Of a stretch of 64,000 nucleotides of DNA, positions 34,540-43,084 are shown piece after piece; position 1 is the stretch's first letter, and every line of letters starts with the position of its first letter. The position numbers were made by a program, and so were the translations under genes. Origin of the DNA: Pseudomonas baetica. GTDB lineage: Bacteria; Pseudomonadota; Gammaproteobacteria; Pseudomonadales; Pseudomonadaceae. The stretch covers positions 1,736,001 through 1,800,000 of the forward strand of contig NZ_PHHE01000001.1 of assembly GCF_002813455.1 (NCBI RefSeq). The letters are read 5' to 3'. A model generated the notes under the pieces. It did no database searches. It was not told the DNA's origin and saw nothing but the letters and a program-made list of their open reading frames with translations.

Positions 34540-35616
34540 TTACTTCAGGGCATCAGCCAACGGCAACCGCGCCATGTGCCTCGCCTTCAACGACCCGAAA
34601 TACAACCAATCCCCATACTCGCGCACGGTCGTGATCGGTGAATAATTGCCACTGCTCGCGTCCTGCAGATTGGCGATCACCTTGCCCTGAAGATCCAGCC
34701 CCAGCACAAACCCGCGCTTTTCCACCGGTTTGGGCAATACGGTCAGCGCCCGCACGATCATTTTGCGCACGAACGGGTATTGGGCAGTGCCATCGAGCAA
34801 GGCATTGCGCGGTGCATACAGCGCCACCCAGAACCGGTCGCGACCATTGAAGGCGAGGTTGTCCGGTAGCCCCGGCAAGTTATCGATGAACAGGTCGTGA
34901 GTGCCTGCTTTCGGGCCGGTCAGCCAGTAGCGACTGATGCGATAGGCACCGGTTTCGTTGACCAGGACGTAGGCGTCATCCGGGCCGAGGGTCACGCCGT
35001 TGGCGAACTCCAGTTTGTCCAGCAGCACACTGGTCTTGCCGGTCTGGAAGTCATAACGCAGCAGGCGCCCGTCGCCGCCGTGCTCGATGATCGCCTCGCC
35101 ATCGTGGCCGTAGCCCCAGCGGCTGCTGGCATCACTGAAATAGGCGTAATGCCCGGACTTGTCGATGGCCACATCATCGGTAAAACCAAATGCCAGGCCG
35201 TTCGCCGCGGTGGTCAAGGGAATCAATTGACCTTGCGCATCGAGCGAGAGCAAGCCTTTGACCCCGTCAGCGATCACCAACAGACCATTGGGGTGCCGCG
35301 CAAGACCCAGTGGACGCCCGCCAGTGTCGGCCAGCACTTTGCGCTGCGTGCCATCGAGGCTGGTGCGGATCAGTCGCCCGTCATGCAGCCCGGTGATCAG
35401 GAAATCGCTCTCCAGCAACAGGGCTTCCGGACCTTCGATGTCACTCGGTCCGACTTGCTCGACAGCTTTGAGGCGCTGGTTGTCCGCGTAGACGCCTTCG
35501 CTGAGGGACGGCGCCGGCGACGGTTTCCAGGCGACGGGCTCAACGTGGGTGGGCATCAGCAATAAAAACCCGATGACGACGACAATCAGCAGCCCTGCCA
35601 TTCGCCGTAACTTCAT
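34540..35616 (-). CDS. SMP-30/strictosidine-synthase-like beta-propeller protein
   Basis: 358 residues with an N-terminal membrane anchor or uncleaved signal (LLIVVVIGFLLLMPTHV). The six-bladed propeller includes IEGPEALLLESDFLITGLHD, LARHPNGLLVIADGVKGL, FTDDVAIDKSGHYAYFSDAS (family strand with a metal-binding position) and FANGVTLGPDDAYVLVNETG. It lies in the SMP-30/gluconolactonase/strictosidine synthase-like superfamily; relatives hydrolyse lactones or organophosphates. The start overlaps the stop of the hydroxylase-SRPBCC gene (ATGA). That coupling suggests the two act on the same lipid or sterol-like compound, in or at the membrane. Confidence 0.88.
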   Translation of the reverse strand: MKLRRMAGLLIVVVIGFLLLMPTHVEPVAWKPSPAPSLSEGVYADNQRLKAVEQVGPSDIEGPEALLLESDFLITGLHDGRLIRTSLDGTQRKVLADTGGRPLGLARHPNGLLVIADGVKGLLSLDAQGQLIPLTTAANGLAFGFTDDVAIDKSGHYAYFSDASSRWGYGHDGEAIIEHGGDGRLLRYDFQTGKTSVLLDKLEFANGVTLGPDDAYVLVNETGAYRISRYWLTGPKAGTHDLFIDNLPGLPDNLAFNGRDRFWVALYAPRNALLDGTAQYPFVRKMIVRALTVLPKPVEKRGFVLGLDLQGKVIANLQDASSGNYSPITTVREYGDWLYFGSLKARHMARLPLADALK

Positions 35617-36767
35617 GCGCTGGCCCTCATGGCTGCCAGGTGCTGCGTGACCCGGTCCCGCAGCGCCAGCATCGACGTGGCCGACTCACGCTCGATACGT
35701 CGTTTGAGCAGCAGTTGGTTGGCGATGCGCATGCCCAGACTTTCGAAGCGGTAATCGAGGGTGCGCACAAACCGCGTGCGCTCACTGTCGGCCGAGCACT
35801 CATAGGTCAACAGCAACGACAGGCCGTGATCACCCTGAGCCCGCGCACACCAGCGCCGGCCGGGCAGGTATTCGGTGACCTCCCAGCGCAGATGTCCTTC
35901 ACGCCCGCCGGCGTGTATGTCTTCTTCGAAGCGCGCTCCGGCGTGCAGCGGGCCTTGCGGGCCTTCGATCTTTAGCGACGACGGGTGCCACTCGGGCCAG
36001 CGGCTGACCGTGGCGGCATAGGCGAGCACGGCGATCGGCTCGCCGGCAATGTCGATCGGGTGCTGCAGGCGGGTCATGGGCATTGGCGAATAGCTCAAAG
36101 GGGTGGCTTCCGGCTCCCAGTACAGGGTGCCGAACAGGTAGTCCATCAACGGCAGGACGATGTTGAAATTGCGCTCCTGCATGCGTTCGCGGCGGTGATG
36201 CAGTTCATGCAGGCGGCGCATCTGGCGGATCCATGGCAGGCGCGTCAGCGGGTTGTGCGGTGGCAGGTGCTCGGCGGCGTGAAACACCTCGTAGGTCAGG
36301 TAACCCAACACCATGCAGCCGCCGAACAGACCGGCGACGTTGGCGTTGATCTGTGCGAACAGCCACCACAGCGGCAGGGTGATCAGCAGCGTGTGAATCA
36401 CGATCAGCCATGCCGGGAACAGAATTACCCGCCAGTCGCGCGCGCTGTCGTAGGTCATGTGGCCGGGGGTGAAGAAGCTGTGATGGTCACCCGCGTGCCG
36501 GGCGTAAAACAGTTTGGCGAAGGTCTTTTTGTGGTGGCCGAGATGGCGATGAACCATGTACACGCCGAAGTTGAACAACACCAGGGTCAGCGGCACGGTC
36601 AGCCATTCCAGCCAGCTCACCCGCTGTACGCTACTCCAGAACACGCCGATGGCCAGCACACCGAACAGCAGCACGAAGGCGCCGTGCAGCCACGGGTTGT
36701 AAAACGGGTGGATCGCCGCGCGATAGCGGCTGCGAAATGCCTCGGTGGTCTGCCTCACTGCGTTCAC
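35613..36767 (-). CDS. Fatty-acid hydroxylase/sterol desaturase fused to an SRPBCC domain
   Basis: 384 residues. Residues 1-~235 are a membrane di-iron hydroxylase: four hydrophobic helices and His boxes HRHLGHH, HAGDHHSFF, HAAEHLPPH and HELHHRR. Residues ~240-384 are a SRPBCC (START-like) lipid-pocket domain: IDIAGEPIAVLAYAATVSRW, GARFEEDIHAGG, LRWEVTEYLPGRRW. The two are in one continuous frame with no sign of error, so this is a true fusion. The lipid-binding domain could hand substrate to the hydroxylase or sequester product. It forms an operon with the downstream propeller gene. The substrate is unknown. Confidence 0.9.
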   Translation of the reverse strand: MNAVRQTTEAFRSRYRAAIHPFYNPWLHGAFVLLFGVLAIGVFWSSVQRVSWLEWLTVPLTLVLFNFGVYMVHRHLGHHKKTFAKLFYARHAGDHHSFFTPGHMTYDSARDWRVILFPAWLIVIHTLLITLPLWWLFAQINANVAGLFGGCMVLGYLTYEVFHAAEHLPPHNPLTRLPWIRQMRRLHELHHRRERMQERNFNIVLPLMDYLFGTLYWEPEATPLSYSPMPMTRLQHPIDIAGEPIAVLAYAATVSRWPEWHPSSLKIEGPQGPLHAGARFEEDIHAGGREGHLRWEVTEYLPGRRWCARAQGDHGLSLLLTYECSADSERTRFVRTLDYRFESLGMRIANQLLLKRRIERESATSMLALRDRVTQHLAAMRASA

Positions 36768-36870
36768 CTGTCGGTATTGTTGTTATACCCGGCAGATTAG
36801 CCGATCCGGCCGTTTGTGCAGGCCGATGCTTGAGGTCACTTGCGCCATGATCCGGTGAAAAACGGCAGAT

Positions 36871-37734
36871 TCAGCTCAACGGATTCCAGCGTTGCGACCA
36901 GTCGTCATCAGTGCGGATCACTTCACGTAGCAGATCGAAGGCCTGCTGCAACGTCGTCGAGTCGCGGTCGCGTGAATACACCAGATAGGTTGGATAGCCG
37001 AATTCCGGGGCTTTGCTCACCGCCTCCAGTGCGCCGGTTTCCAGATAGGTGCGCACGACGCGAGTGCGGAAGTAGCCGCTGCCGCCGTGTTCGAGAATGT
37101 ACTGCAGGGCCAACGGGCCGAGATTGAAACTCAGCGCCGCTTTGGCTTTCTCCGGCAGGGCGGCATCGTGCTGGCGCCGGAAATCCGGGCCCCAGTCGAT
37201 GTACACGTAGGGATCGGGGCGCTCAGTTGAGCGCACCAGGATCAGTTTTTCTTCCAGCACCTGCTCGACCTGCAGGCCGGGCCAGTATTCCGGCTGATAG
37301 ACCAGTGCTGCGTCCAGCACACCGAGTTCGAGTTGGCGCAGCAGGTTTTCACCGTCGCGGATTTCCATGCGCAGGGCGTGGCTAGGGATCTTCTCGCGCA
37401 GTTCGGCAGCCCAACTGAGCATCAACGGGTTGCACAGGCTGACTTCGCCGCCAATGTGCAGCACGTTGTGATAACCCTCGGGCAGCGGCAGGTCGCGCCG
37501 CGCCGCCTCCCAGGTCTGCACCAGTTGATTGGCGTAGATGACGAAGGCTTCGCCATTGGCCGTCAGCTTCGCCCCGGCGCGGTTGCGCACGAACAGGGTA
37601 CTGCCCAACTGGCTTTCGAGTTTCTGGACACGGGCGGTGATCGCCGTTTGCGTGACGAACAACTTTTGTGCCGCGGCGGCGAGGCTGCCGTGGCGGACGA
37701 TTTCCAGAAAGGTGCGGGCGAGGTCGATGTCCAT
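36871..37734 (-). CDS. LysR-family transcriptional regulator
   Basis: 287 residues from the ATG at 37734, giving the usual opening MDIDLARTFLEIVRHGSLAA; an ATG at 37764 would add ten residues. The helix-turn-helix AAAQKLFVTQTAITARVQKL and the substrate-binding domain (VLHIGGEVSLCNPLML; LELGVLDAALVYQPEYWPGL) are complete. It is transcribed towards the hydroxylase operon but ends 104 bp before it in the same direction. It may therefore control that operon or a distant target. The inducer is unknown. Confidence 0.92.
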   Translation of the reverse strand: MDIDLARTFLEIVRHGSLAAAAQKLFVTQTAITARVQKLESQLGSTLFVRNRAGAKLTANGEAFVIYANQLVQTWEAARRDLPLPEGYHNVLHIGGEVSLCNPLMLSWAAELREKIPSHALRMEIRDGENLLRQLELGVLDAALVYQPEYWPGLQVEQVLEEKLILVRSTERPDPYVYIDWGPDFRRQHDAALPEKAKAALSFNLGPLALQYILEHGGSGYFRTRVVRTYLETGALEAVSKAPEFGYPTYLVYSRDRDSTTLQQAFDLLREVIRTDDDWSQRWNPLS

Positions 37735-37797
37735 GGGCGGGCCGGTGTTTGAGGTGGCGCGCATTGTAAGTGCTGCCTCGGGATCGCGTCATCGTTC

Positions 37798-37889
37798 ATC
37801 GCTGGCAAGCCAGCTCCCACAGGTTTTCTCGTCGTACACAAAATTTTGAACACGATTGAGCCCTGTGGGAGCCTGGCTTGCCAGCGATG
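37798..37889. repeat. REP pair (CATCGCTGGCAAGCCAGCTCC type)
   Basis: A doublet between the LysR and HypX genes, same class as 34414-34508; one base is inserted in the right half (GGGAGCCTGGCTTGCC). Confidence 0.85.
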
Positions 37890-37911
37890 TGGCCGTGAGG
37901 GACGGTGAAGA

Positions 37912-39630
37912 TCAGTCGACCCGCTCAACCTCACGCACCCGCGCCCAATCCGCCACCAACCGCGCCGGCGTGCCACAAGCCTTGCGCTTGTAGACAAAAT
38001 GGCGGCACTTCTCGGCAAACCCGCTGCGGTTGTAAAGCATGTCTTCCTGCATTTCCTGTAACTCGCTTTCGCGGCATTGCTGGATCAACACCTGATCAGC
38101 CCGCGGCTTGCGCTCACGCATTGCGGCATAGGTCGGATCAGTCAAAACACTGTTGGCGCGTTGCAGCAGCCACAGGGAAAACTCGTCCGGGCAGCGCGGG
38201 CCGATTTCCTGGACCATGCCCAGTTGCAGCGCTTGGGTGGCACTCACCGGCAGACACGCCTGAGTCAACTGCTCAGCCATCGCCGGGCCGACAGCACGCG
38301 GCAAGCTGTAGGTCCAGTATTCCGAACCGTACAGGCCCATGCTCTTGTAATGCGGATTGAGCACAATATCGGCGCGGGCGAAGACGATGTCGGCCGCCAG
38401 TGCCAGCATCACGCCGCCGGCACCGGCGTTACCGGTCACACCACTGACCACCAGTTGCCGCGCCGTCAGCAGCTCTTCACAGACATCGTCAATTGCCTGA
38501 ATATTTGCCCAGGCTTCGGCGCCCGGGTCTTCGGCGGCCTGGATCACATTCAGGTGCACGCCGTTGGAGAAACTGCCGCGCCCGCCCTTGATCAGCAATA
38601 CCCGAGTGTCGCGGGATTTGGCCCAGCGCAACGCTTCAACCAGGCGTTGGCATTGTTCGGTGCTCATGGCGCCGTTGTAAAACTCGAACGTCAGTTCACC
38701 TACATGGCCTGATTCACGATAACGGATCGGTTGATACGCCTCTTCACTGAACGGCTGGCTGGCAATGGACCAATTGAGTGTCGGCACCTCGGTCAGTTGC
38801 GCGGCCAGCACATGCCGCGCCGGTTGCTTGAAGGTTTCCTCACCGGGTTGTGGTTTGCGCCGCAACGAGCCGATCCACAGGCTGTGATCACCGGTCGCCA
38901 CCAGCACCGCATCGTCATGCACCGCGAGGATCTCGCCGGGGATGCCGCTGCGCGAGTCAAGGTGTGCGTCATACAGGTAATACTGCCCGCCACTCAGGCT
39001 CGCCAGCACACCGGGCTGGCCATCAGCGGCGTCGATGCAGCGTTTGATGAAGCGTGAGCAGTCGTGCCAGCTGAAGGTGCGGTCGGCCTGCTTCATGTTC
39101 GGCTGCAAGCGGCCGCGCACCTTGGGGTCTGAGTAATCCAGTGCAACCGGCACAAAACCGTCGACGAATTTCTCGACCACTTCGCGAATACAGCGAATCG
39201 CCGCGTCACTGACCCGACCGTTGTACAACTCGGATTTGCGCAGGCCAGCCGGCAGGTTGAATTCACTGGTGGCCCAGACCGGCCCGGCGTCCATTTCCTC
39301 GACCGCTTGCAGCGCGGTCACGCCCCAGCTCGACAGCTCATTGGTGATCGCCCAGTCCAGCGCACTGGCGCCACGGTCGCCGACGATGCCGGGATGGATG
39401 ATCACCACCGGGCGTTCGGCGTTGCTCCACAGCGCTTGCGGCACGCGGTCTTTGAGGAACGGACAGATGACCAGATCGGCGCCGCTGTGTTCGATCTGTT
39501 CACACACCGAGGTTTCGTCGGTAAACACCACGACGCTGGGTGAATGCCCGGCCTGGCGCAGTTCCAGCCAGGCCCGCTGAGTAAGGCCGTTGAACGCCGA
39601 CGACAGCAGAATGATCTTGAGTGAGCGCAT
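37912..39630 (-). CDS. hypX: HypX/HoxX-like protein: formyltransferase fused to enoyl-CoA-hydratase domain
   Basis: 572 residues. The N-terminal half is a formyltetrahydrofolate-dependent formyltransferase domain (SLKIILLSSAFNGLTQRAWL; VVIIHPGIVGDRGASALDWA; VEEMDAGPVWA) with its C-terminal module. Residues ~310-530 are a crotonase domain (VLLIKGGRGSFSNGVHLNVI; VVSGVTGNAGAGGVMLALAA for the oxyanion hole). This is the exact architecture of HypX, which makes the CO ligand of [NiFe]-hydrogenase from 10-formyl-THF in air. No hyp, hox or hya genes lie in the window, so here it is an orphan. CO or formyl supply for another enzyme is possible. Confidence 0.9.
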   Translation of the reverse strand: MRSLKIILLSSAFNGLTQRAWLELRQAGHSPSVVVFTDETSVCEQIEHSGADLVICPFLKDRVPQALWSNAERPVVIIHPGIVGDRGASALDWAITNELSSWGVTALQAVEEMDAGPVWATSEFNLPAGLRKSELYNGRVSDAAIRCIREVVEKFVDGFVPVALDYSDPKVRGRLQPNMKQADRTFSWHDCSRFIKRCIDAADGQPGVLASLSGGQYYLYDAHLDSRSGIPGEILAVHDDAVLVATGDHSLWIGSLRRKPQPGEETFKQPARHVLAAQLTEVPTLNWSIASQPFSEEAYQPIRYRESGHVGELTFEFYNGAMSTEQCQRLVEALRWAKSRDTRVLLIKGGRGSFSNGVHLNVIQAAEDPGAEAWANIQAIDDVCEELLTARQLVVSGVTGNAGAGGVMLALAADIVFARADIVLNPHYKSMGLYGSEYWTYSLPRAVGPAMAEQLTQACLPVSATQALQLGMVQEIGPRCPDEFSLWLLQRANSVLTDPTYAAMRERKPRADQVLIQQCRESELQEMQEDMLYNRSGFAEKCRHFVYKRKACGTPARLVADWARVREVERVD

Positions 39631-39829
39631 GATGAACGTTCTTCCTTGAATGGGGATCAGCCGCGGGCTCCCGGGGAGCCGTCCTTGGCCTTCGATGGAG
39701 CAGGAAGATTAATCAGAGGTTGGCAGCACAGCAGTGACCGAGGTCAACGTTGTGTCAGCCAGTATTGGTGCGGCGATGAAGTGTCTTGTGTTCAAAAATT
39801 GGCTGGGCTGATTTTTGCTTGCTTCAAAT

Positions 39830-41205
39830 GTTTGGCGGGGGGTGTCAGAAATTTTGTGTTCGGGCATAACATGAGTAAGAGGTGCATGTATGCCAACCAA
39901 AAAGAAACCCCTGCGTGACCTACCAAAAATCCCCAAGGAGCTGCTCGAAGAGTTCGGTGAGGGGCTGATTACCGCAGAGGCTATTGAAGACGCTTCTGCG
40001 GCCTTCAAGAAGGCCTTGATTGAGCGAGCATTGAGTGCCGAGCTCGGTCACCACCTGGGGTATCCGCCGGGCGCGCAGCGCCCAGAGGATGAAACCAACC
40101 AGCGCAATGGCAAAACGGGCAAGACGATTTTGACGGGGGATGGCCCGCTGCGGCTGGAGATTCCCCGTGATCGGGATGGCAGTTTTGCCCCCATTCTGAT
40201 CCCCAAGCATGAGCGGCGTTACACCGGTTTTGATGACAAGATCATCGCCATGTATGCCCGAGGCATGACCGTTCGAGAAATCCGCGCTTTCCTCTCTGAG
40301 CAATACGGGACGGACGTTTCCCATGACTTCATCAGCTCAGTCACGCACGAGGTGATGGAGGAAATTGGTGCGTGGCAACAGCGACCGCTTGAGCCGATGT
40401 ACCCAGTCATTTTCTTCGATGCGCTGCGGGTCAAGATCCGAGAAGAAGGCCTTGTCCGCAACAAGGCGATTTACTTGGCGCTGGGTGTTTTACCCGATGG
40501 AACGCGCGATATTCTTGGTATCTGGATCGAAAACACCGAGGGTGCGAAGTTCTGGATGAAGGTCTTCAACGACCTCAAGACCCGCGGCGTAGAGGACGTG
40601 CTGATCGCCGTGACTGACGGTCTCAAAGGCATGCCAGAGGCGCTAAGCGCAGTATTTCCGGCAACAACGCTGCAAACATGCATCGTCCACTTGATCCGCA
40701 ACAGCCTCGATTACGCGGCGTGGGACAAGCGCCGTGAGCTGGCCAAGGCGCTAAAACCGATCTATCAAGCCATCAACGCAGAAGCGGCTGAGGAAGCACT
40801 GGATGCCTTTGAAAATGGCCCTTGGGGTAAGCAATACCCAACGGTGGTGGCGGCCTGGAGACGAGCCTGGGATCGAGTGATTCCATTTTTTGTCTTCCCG
40901 CCTGCCATTCGAAAAGTGATCTATACGACCAACGCTATCGAAAGCATCAACGCTCAGCTACGCAAGATCATCAAGACCCGGGGCCACTTCCCGACGGATG
41001 ACGCAGCGACCAAGCTGATCTGGCTTGGGCTGCGTAACATCACGGCAAACTGGGGCTCGGCGGCTCATGACTGGAAGAGTGCGATGAACCAATTTGCGAT
41101 TCTGTACGGAGATCGATTTATCAGGCCGACCTGGTAAAACCCGGCCTGCCTGACGGCAGGCCATTACCGGCCCGCACACAAAAAATCTGACACTCTCGTT
41201 TGGCG
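39830..41205 (+). mobile_element. IS256-family insertion sequence (39838-41197) with GTTTGGCG target duplications
   Basis: The element spans 39838-41197 (1360 bp). The left end GGGGGTGTCAG..TTTTGTGT and the right end (as complement) GAGAGTGTCAG..TTTTGTGT form imperfect ~28-bp inverted repeats. GTTTGGCG at 39830-39837 and at 41198-41205 is the 8-bp duplication expected for IS256. It landed in the gap between hypX and the SCP2 gene and breaks no gene. Confidence 0.93.
39890..41137 (+). CDS. IS256-family (mutator) transposase
   Basis: 415 residues, full length. The catalytic DDE residues appear in PVIFFDALRVKI, IAVTDGLKGMPEAL and TTNAIESINAQLRKI. The family signature region around the second Asp ends in LQTCIVHLIRNSL, with the conserved Cys-x2-His. 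The N-terminus (ITAEAIEDASAAFKKALIE; HLGYPPGAQ) is also typical. No frame damage is seen, so the element may be active. Confidence 0.96.
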   Translation: MPTKKKPLRDLPKIPKELLEEFGEGLITAEAIEDASAAFKKALIERALSAELGHHLGYPPGAQRPEDETNQRNGKTGKTILTGDGPLRLEIPRDRDGSFAPILIPKHERRYTGFDDKIIAMYARGMTVREIRAFLSEQYGTDVSHDFISSVTHEVMEEIGAWQQRPLEPMYPVIFFDALRVKIREEGLVRNKAIYLALGVLPDGTRDILGIWIENTEGAKFWMKVFNDLKTRGVEDVLIAVTDGLKGMPEALSAVFPATTLQTCIVHLIRNSLDYAAWDKRRELAKALKPIYQAINAEAAEEALDAFENGPWGKQYPTVVAAWRRAWDRVIPFFVFPPAIRKVIYTTNAIESINAQLRKIIKTRGHFPTDDAATKLIWLGLRNITANWGSAAHDWKSAMNQFAILYGDRFIRPTW

Positions 41206-41213
41206 GCAGACGC

Positions 41214-41240
41214 AAAAATCCCGCCACCAGGGCGGGATTT
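41214..41240 (-). terminator. Rho-independent terminator of the SCP2 gene
   Basis: On the minus strand AAATCCCGCC and GGCGGGATTT pair around a 5-base loop and are followed by TTTTTG. It lies 20 bp after the SCP2 stop and directly beside the IS256 right end, which spared it. Confidence 0.85.
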
Positions 41241-41260
41241 GTGTGAAGCGCAAAGCAGTC

Positions 41261-41575
41261 TTACGAAGGGAACAGCTCGGACAGTTTCATCGCCAGCATC
41301 ATGTCGCCTTCAGCGCGCAGTTTGCCGCCCATGAACGCCTGCATGCCGTCGGTCGAACCGTCGACGATGCCTTCCAGGGTTTCGCCGTCCATCACCAGCG
41401 TAACCTGGGCGTCCGGGTTCTCGCCTTCTTGCAGCTCGCAGGTGCTGTCTTTGACGATCAGCGAGAAGTTTTTGGTGTCGTCGATGCGGAAACCGAAGAC
41501 CAGATCCAGACCGGCAGCGGCGGCTGGGTTGAACTTGGCTTTCATTGCTTGTACGGCATCAGCTACGGAGGTCAT
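41261..41575 (-). CDS. SCP2 sterol-transfer domain protein
   Basis: 104 residues forming one SCP2 domain: VADAVQAMKAKFNPAAAAGL, DLVFGFRIDDTKNFSLIVKD, DAQVTLVMDGETLEGIVDGS and MQAFMGGKLRAEGDMMLAMK. The domain makes a hydrophobic tunnel for lipids or acyl chains. In Pseudomonas it is often beside a histidine-phosphatase gene and fatty-acid genes, as here. AGGA lies upstream of the ATG. It is probably cytosolic. Confidence 0.93.
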   Translation of the reverse strand: MTSVADAVQAMKAKFNPAAAAGLDLVFGFRIDDTKNFSLIVKDSTCELQEGENPDAQVTLVMDGETLEGIVDGSTDGMQAFMGGKLRAEGDMMLAMKLSELFPS

Positions 41576-41638
41576 GGTTCGATCCTTTCTTGGTTATAGG
41601 CGCTGGTTGATAACAGCAAGGTTCACAGTAATCCGGAC

Positions 41639-42349
41639 TCAACGGAAAGTGATGAGTTCCGGTGTCTTCAGCAGTTGCAGATGCGCATGACTGTTGAAGG
41701 AGGCCAAAGCCACCTCGCGACCGCGGAACTTCAGCTGGTTGAGCGAGGTGTTGACGATTTGCCAGTTCAATTCAAAGGCCTGTTTGGCAGGCATTTGGGT
41801 AATGAGGTGGAGCAGGGCGGTGATGGTGCCACCGGAAGTGAACACGGCGATTTTCTGGTTTTTCTCTGCTTGCTCAAGAATCCGGTGAAGCCCGGCCTGC
41901 ACCCGTTCGACGAAACACAGCCAGCTTTCCAGCCCCAGCGTATCGTATGTGCCGGCCAGCCAGCGCTCGATGATCAAGGCAAAAATGCGCTGAAACTCGC
42001 CACGGTTCTGCGCGACATTGCGCAGGATGTCGAGTGCTTCAGGTTCGTCAGGCAGCATCGCCGGGAGCAGGGCACGGATCACCGCGTCGGCATCGAATTC
42101 ATTGAAGGCGGAATCGGTTTCCAGCGTCGGTACCGAAAGGCCTTGGGCGCTGAATTGTTCCAGGGCGCTGGTGGCCGTGTGTTGCTGGCGGCGTAAATCA
42201 CCTGCGAGGCAGCGATCGAAGCGGATGCCCAGTTCAGCGAGGTGCTGACCGAGGATTTCTGCCTGACGCACACCGATCGGTGACAGGACGTCATAGTCGT
42301 CTGCACCAAAGGAGGCCTGGCCATGTCGAATCAAGTAGATGCTGCCCAC
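41639..42349 (-). CDS. Histidine phosphatase (phosphoglycerate-mutase fold) family protein
   Basis: 236 residues from a GTG at 42349, which gives the normal opening (V/M)GSIYLIRHGQASFGADDYDV; an ATG at 42412 would add 21 residues. The catalytic RHG motif supplies the phospho-His. Arg in RCLAGDLRRQQHTA, Glu in CFVERVQAG and the second His region VFTSGGTITALLH fit. In that last motif the usual His is replaced by Gly/Thr (SGGTI instead of SHGGV), so catalytic activity on phosphate esters may be weak or altered. It lies 63 bp upstream of the SCP2 gene, in one operon. Confidence 0.88.
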   Translation of the reverse strand: MGSIYLIRHGQASFGADDYDVLSPIGVRQAEILGQHLAELGIRFDRCLAGDLRRQQHTATSALEQFSAQGLSVPTLETDSAFNEFDADAVIRALLPAMLPDEPEALDILRNVAQNRGEFQRIFALIIERWLAGTYDTLGLESWLCFVERVQAGLHRILEQAEKNQKIAVFTSGGTITALLHLITQMPAKQAFELNWQIVNTSLNQLKFRGREVALASFNSHAHLQLLKTPELITFR

Positions 42350-42412
42350 GTCCGCGTCTTCCCGGTACGTTGAAGGTTTGGCGAGGTTATGAGGATGACG
42401 GAGTGCTGTCAA

Positions 42413-42602
42413 TGAAAAAACATACGCTTGTTTGAAATGCCCGTTACAGGCTTGTTGCTGAAGGTTTCACGGCTGGCCGACGGGCCGGCGCATGGGTATG
42501 CTGGAGCCATCCCGCGTGTGTCGCACATCCACGCATCGTTTTAAGGAGTCTCTTCTTCAGGAATCCTCGTAAAGATAACGCTGAGGCTGCCCTGTCAGAT
42601 TA
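42413..42602. other. Gap at the left edge of the toxin/IS region
   Basis: About 190 bp with no gene. A GC-palindrome GGCCGACGGGCCGGC lies near 42476. Downstream base composition becomes more AT-rich than in the core genes, as in horizontally acquired DNA. Confidence 0.4.
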
Positions 42603-43031
42603 TTACTGCCATTCTTTACACACATCACGAACAGCCAATCCGGCCATCCAACCAAAGGCAAGCAACCAAATGTAGTAGCCGTAGGTGTATCCAATGATGG
42701 TGAACCTACCGTCTTCGTCGTACCAAGTAACGAGCTGCAATTGCACTGACAGTCCGGCTAGCAATGCGAAAACGGCATAGATGAAGCTCCGCTTGACGTT
42801 CCGAGTCCGGTAAGCAGCGATGAACAAGGGGTTTGCTAACCAAGCGACGTAACCGTAGACCATTGACAATAACCCCAATACAAATGCCCACCATCCCGGT
42901 AAAGTGTCTTGAGTGAGCGTTTCATAAAGCCAGTTATCATCTTCTTGTCGCACCGCTGGCAGCAAAAGGCTCAACAAGTAAAGAGCCATGCCGATATCGC
43001 GAAGTTCGAGACGGCGCTTGGGCCACGTCAT
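42603..43031 (-). CDS. Four-helix membrane protein next to the toxin (candidate immunity protein)
   Basis: 142 residues with four hydrophobic segments: GMALYLLSLLLPAV, WWAFVLGLLSMVYGYVAWLA, FIYAVFALLAGLSVQL and GYYIWLLAFGWMAGLAV. No family is recognised. It lies 54 bp downstream of the single-helix protein gene, itself overlapping the toxin gene. Such small membrane proteins beside polymorphic toxins are often immunity proteins acting in the periplasm or inner membrane. GGAG sits upstream of the ATG. The role is an inference. Confidence 0.72.
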   Translation of the reverse strand: MTWPKRRLELRDIGMALYLLSLLLPAVRQEDDNWLYETLTQDTLPGWWAFVLGLLSMVYGYVAWLANPLFIAAYRTRNVKRSFIYAVFALLAGLSVQLQLVTWYDEDGRFTIIGYTYGYYIWLLAFGWMAGLAVRDVCKEWQ

Positions 43032-43084
43032 TGTCGTGATGCTCCGTTGCCGTTTGACTTTCTTCGTTTGTTGGCCATATGTGC

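Noticed and set aside
37912..39630. Methionyl-tRNA or ArnA-type formyltransferase
   Set aside because: The crotonase domain fused behind the formyltransferase and the IHPGIVGDRG string fit HypX, not Fmt or ArnA.
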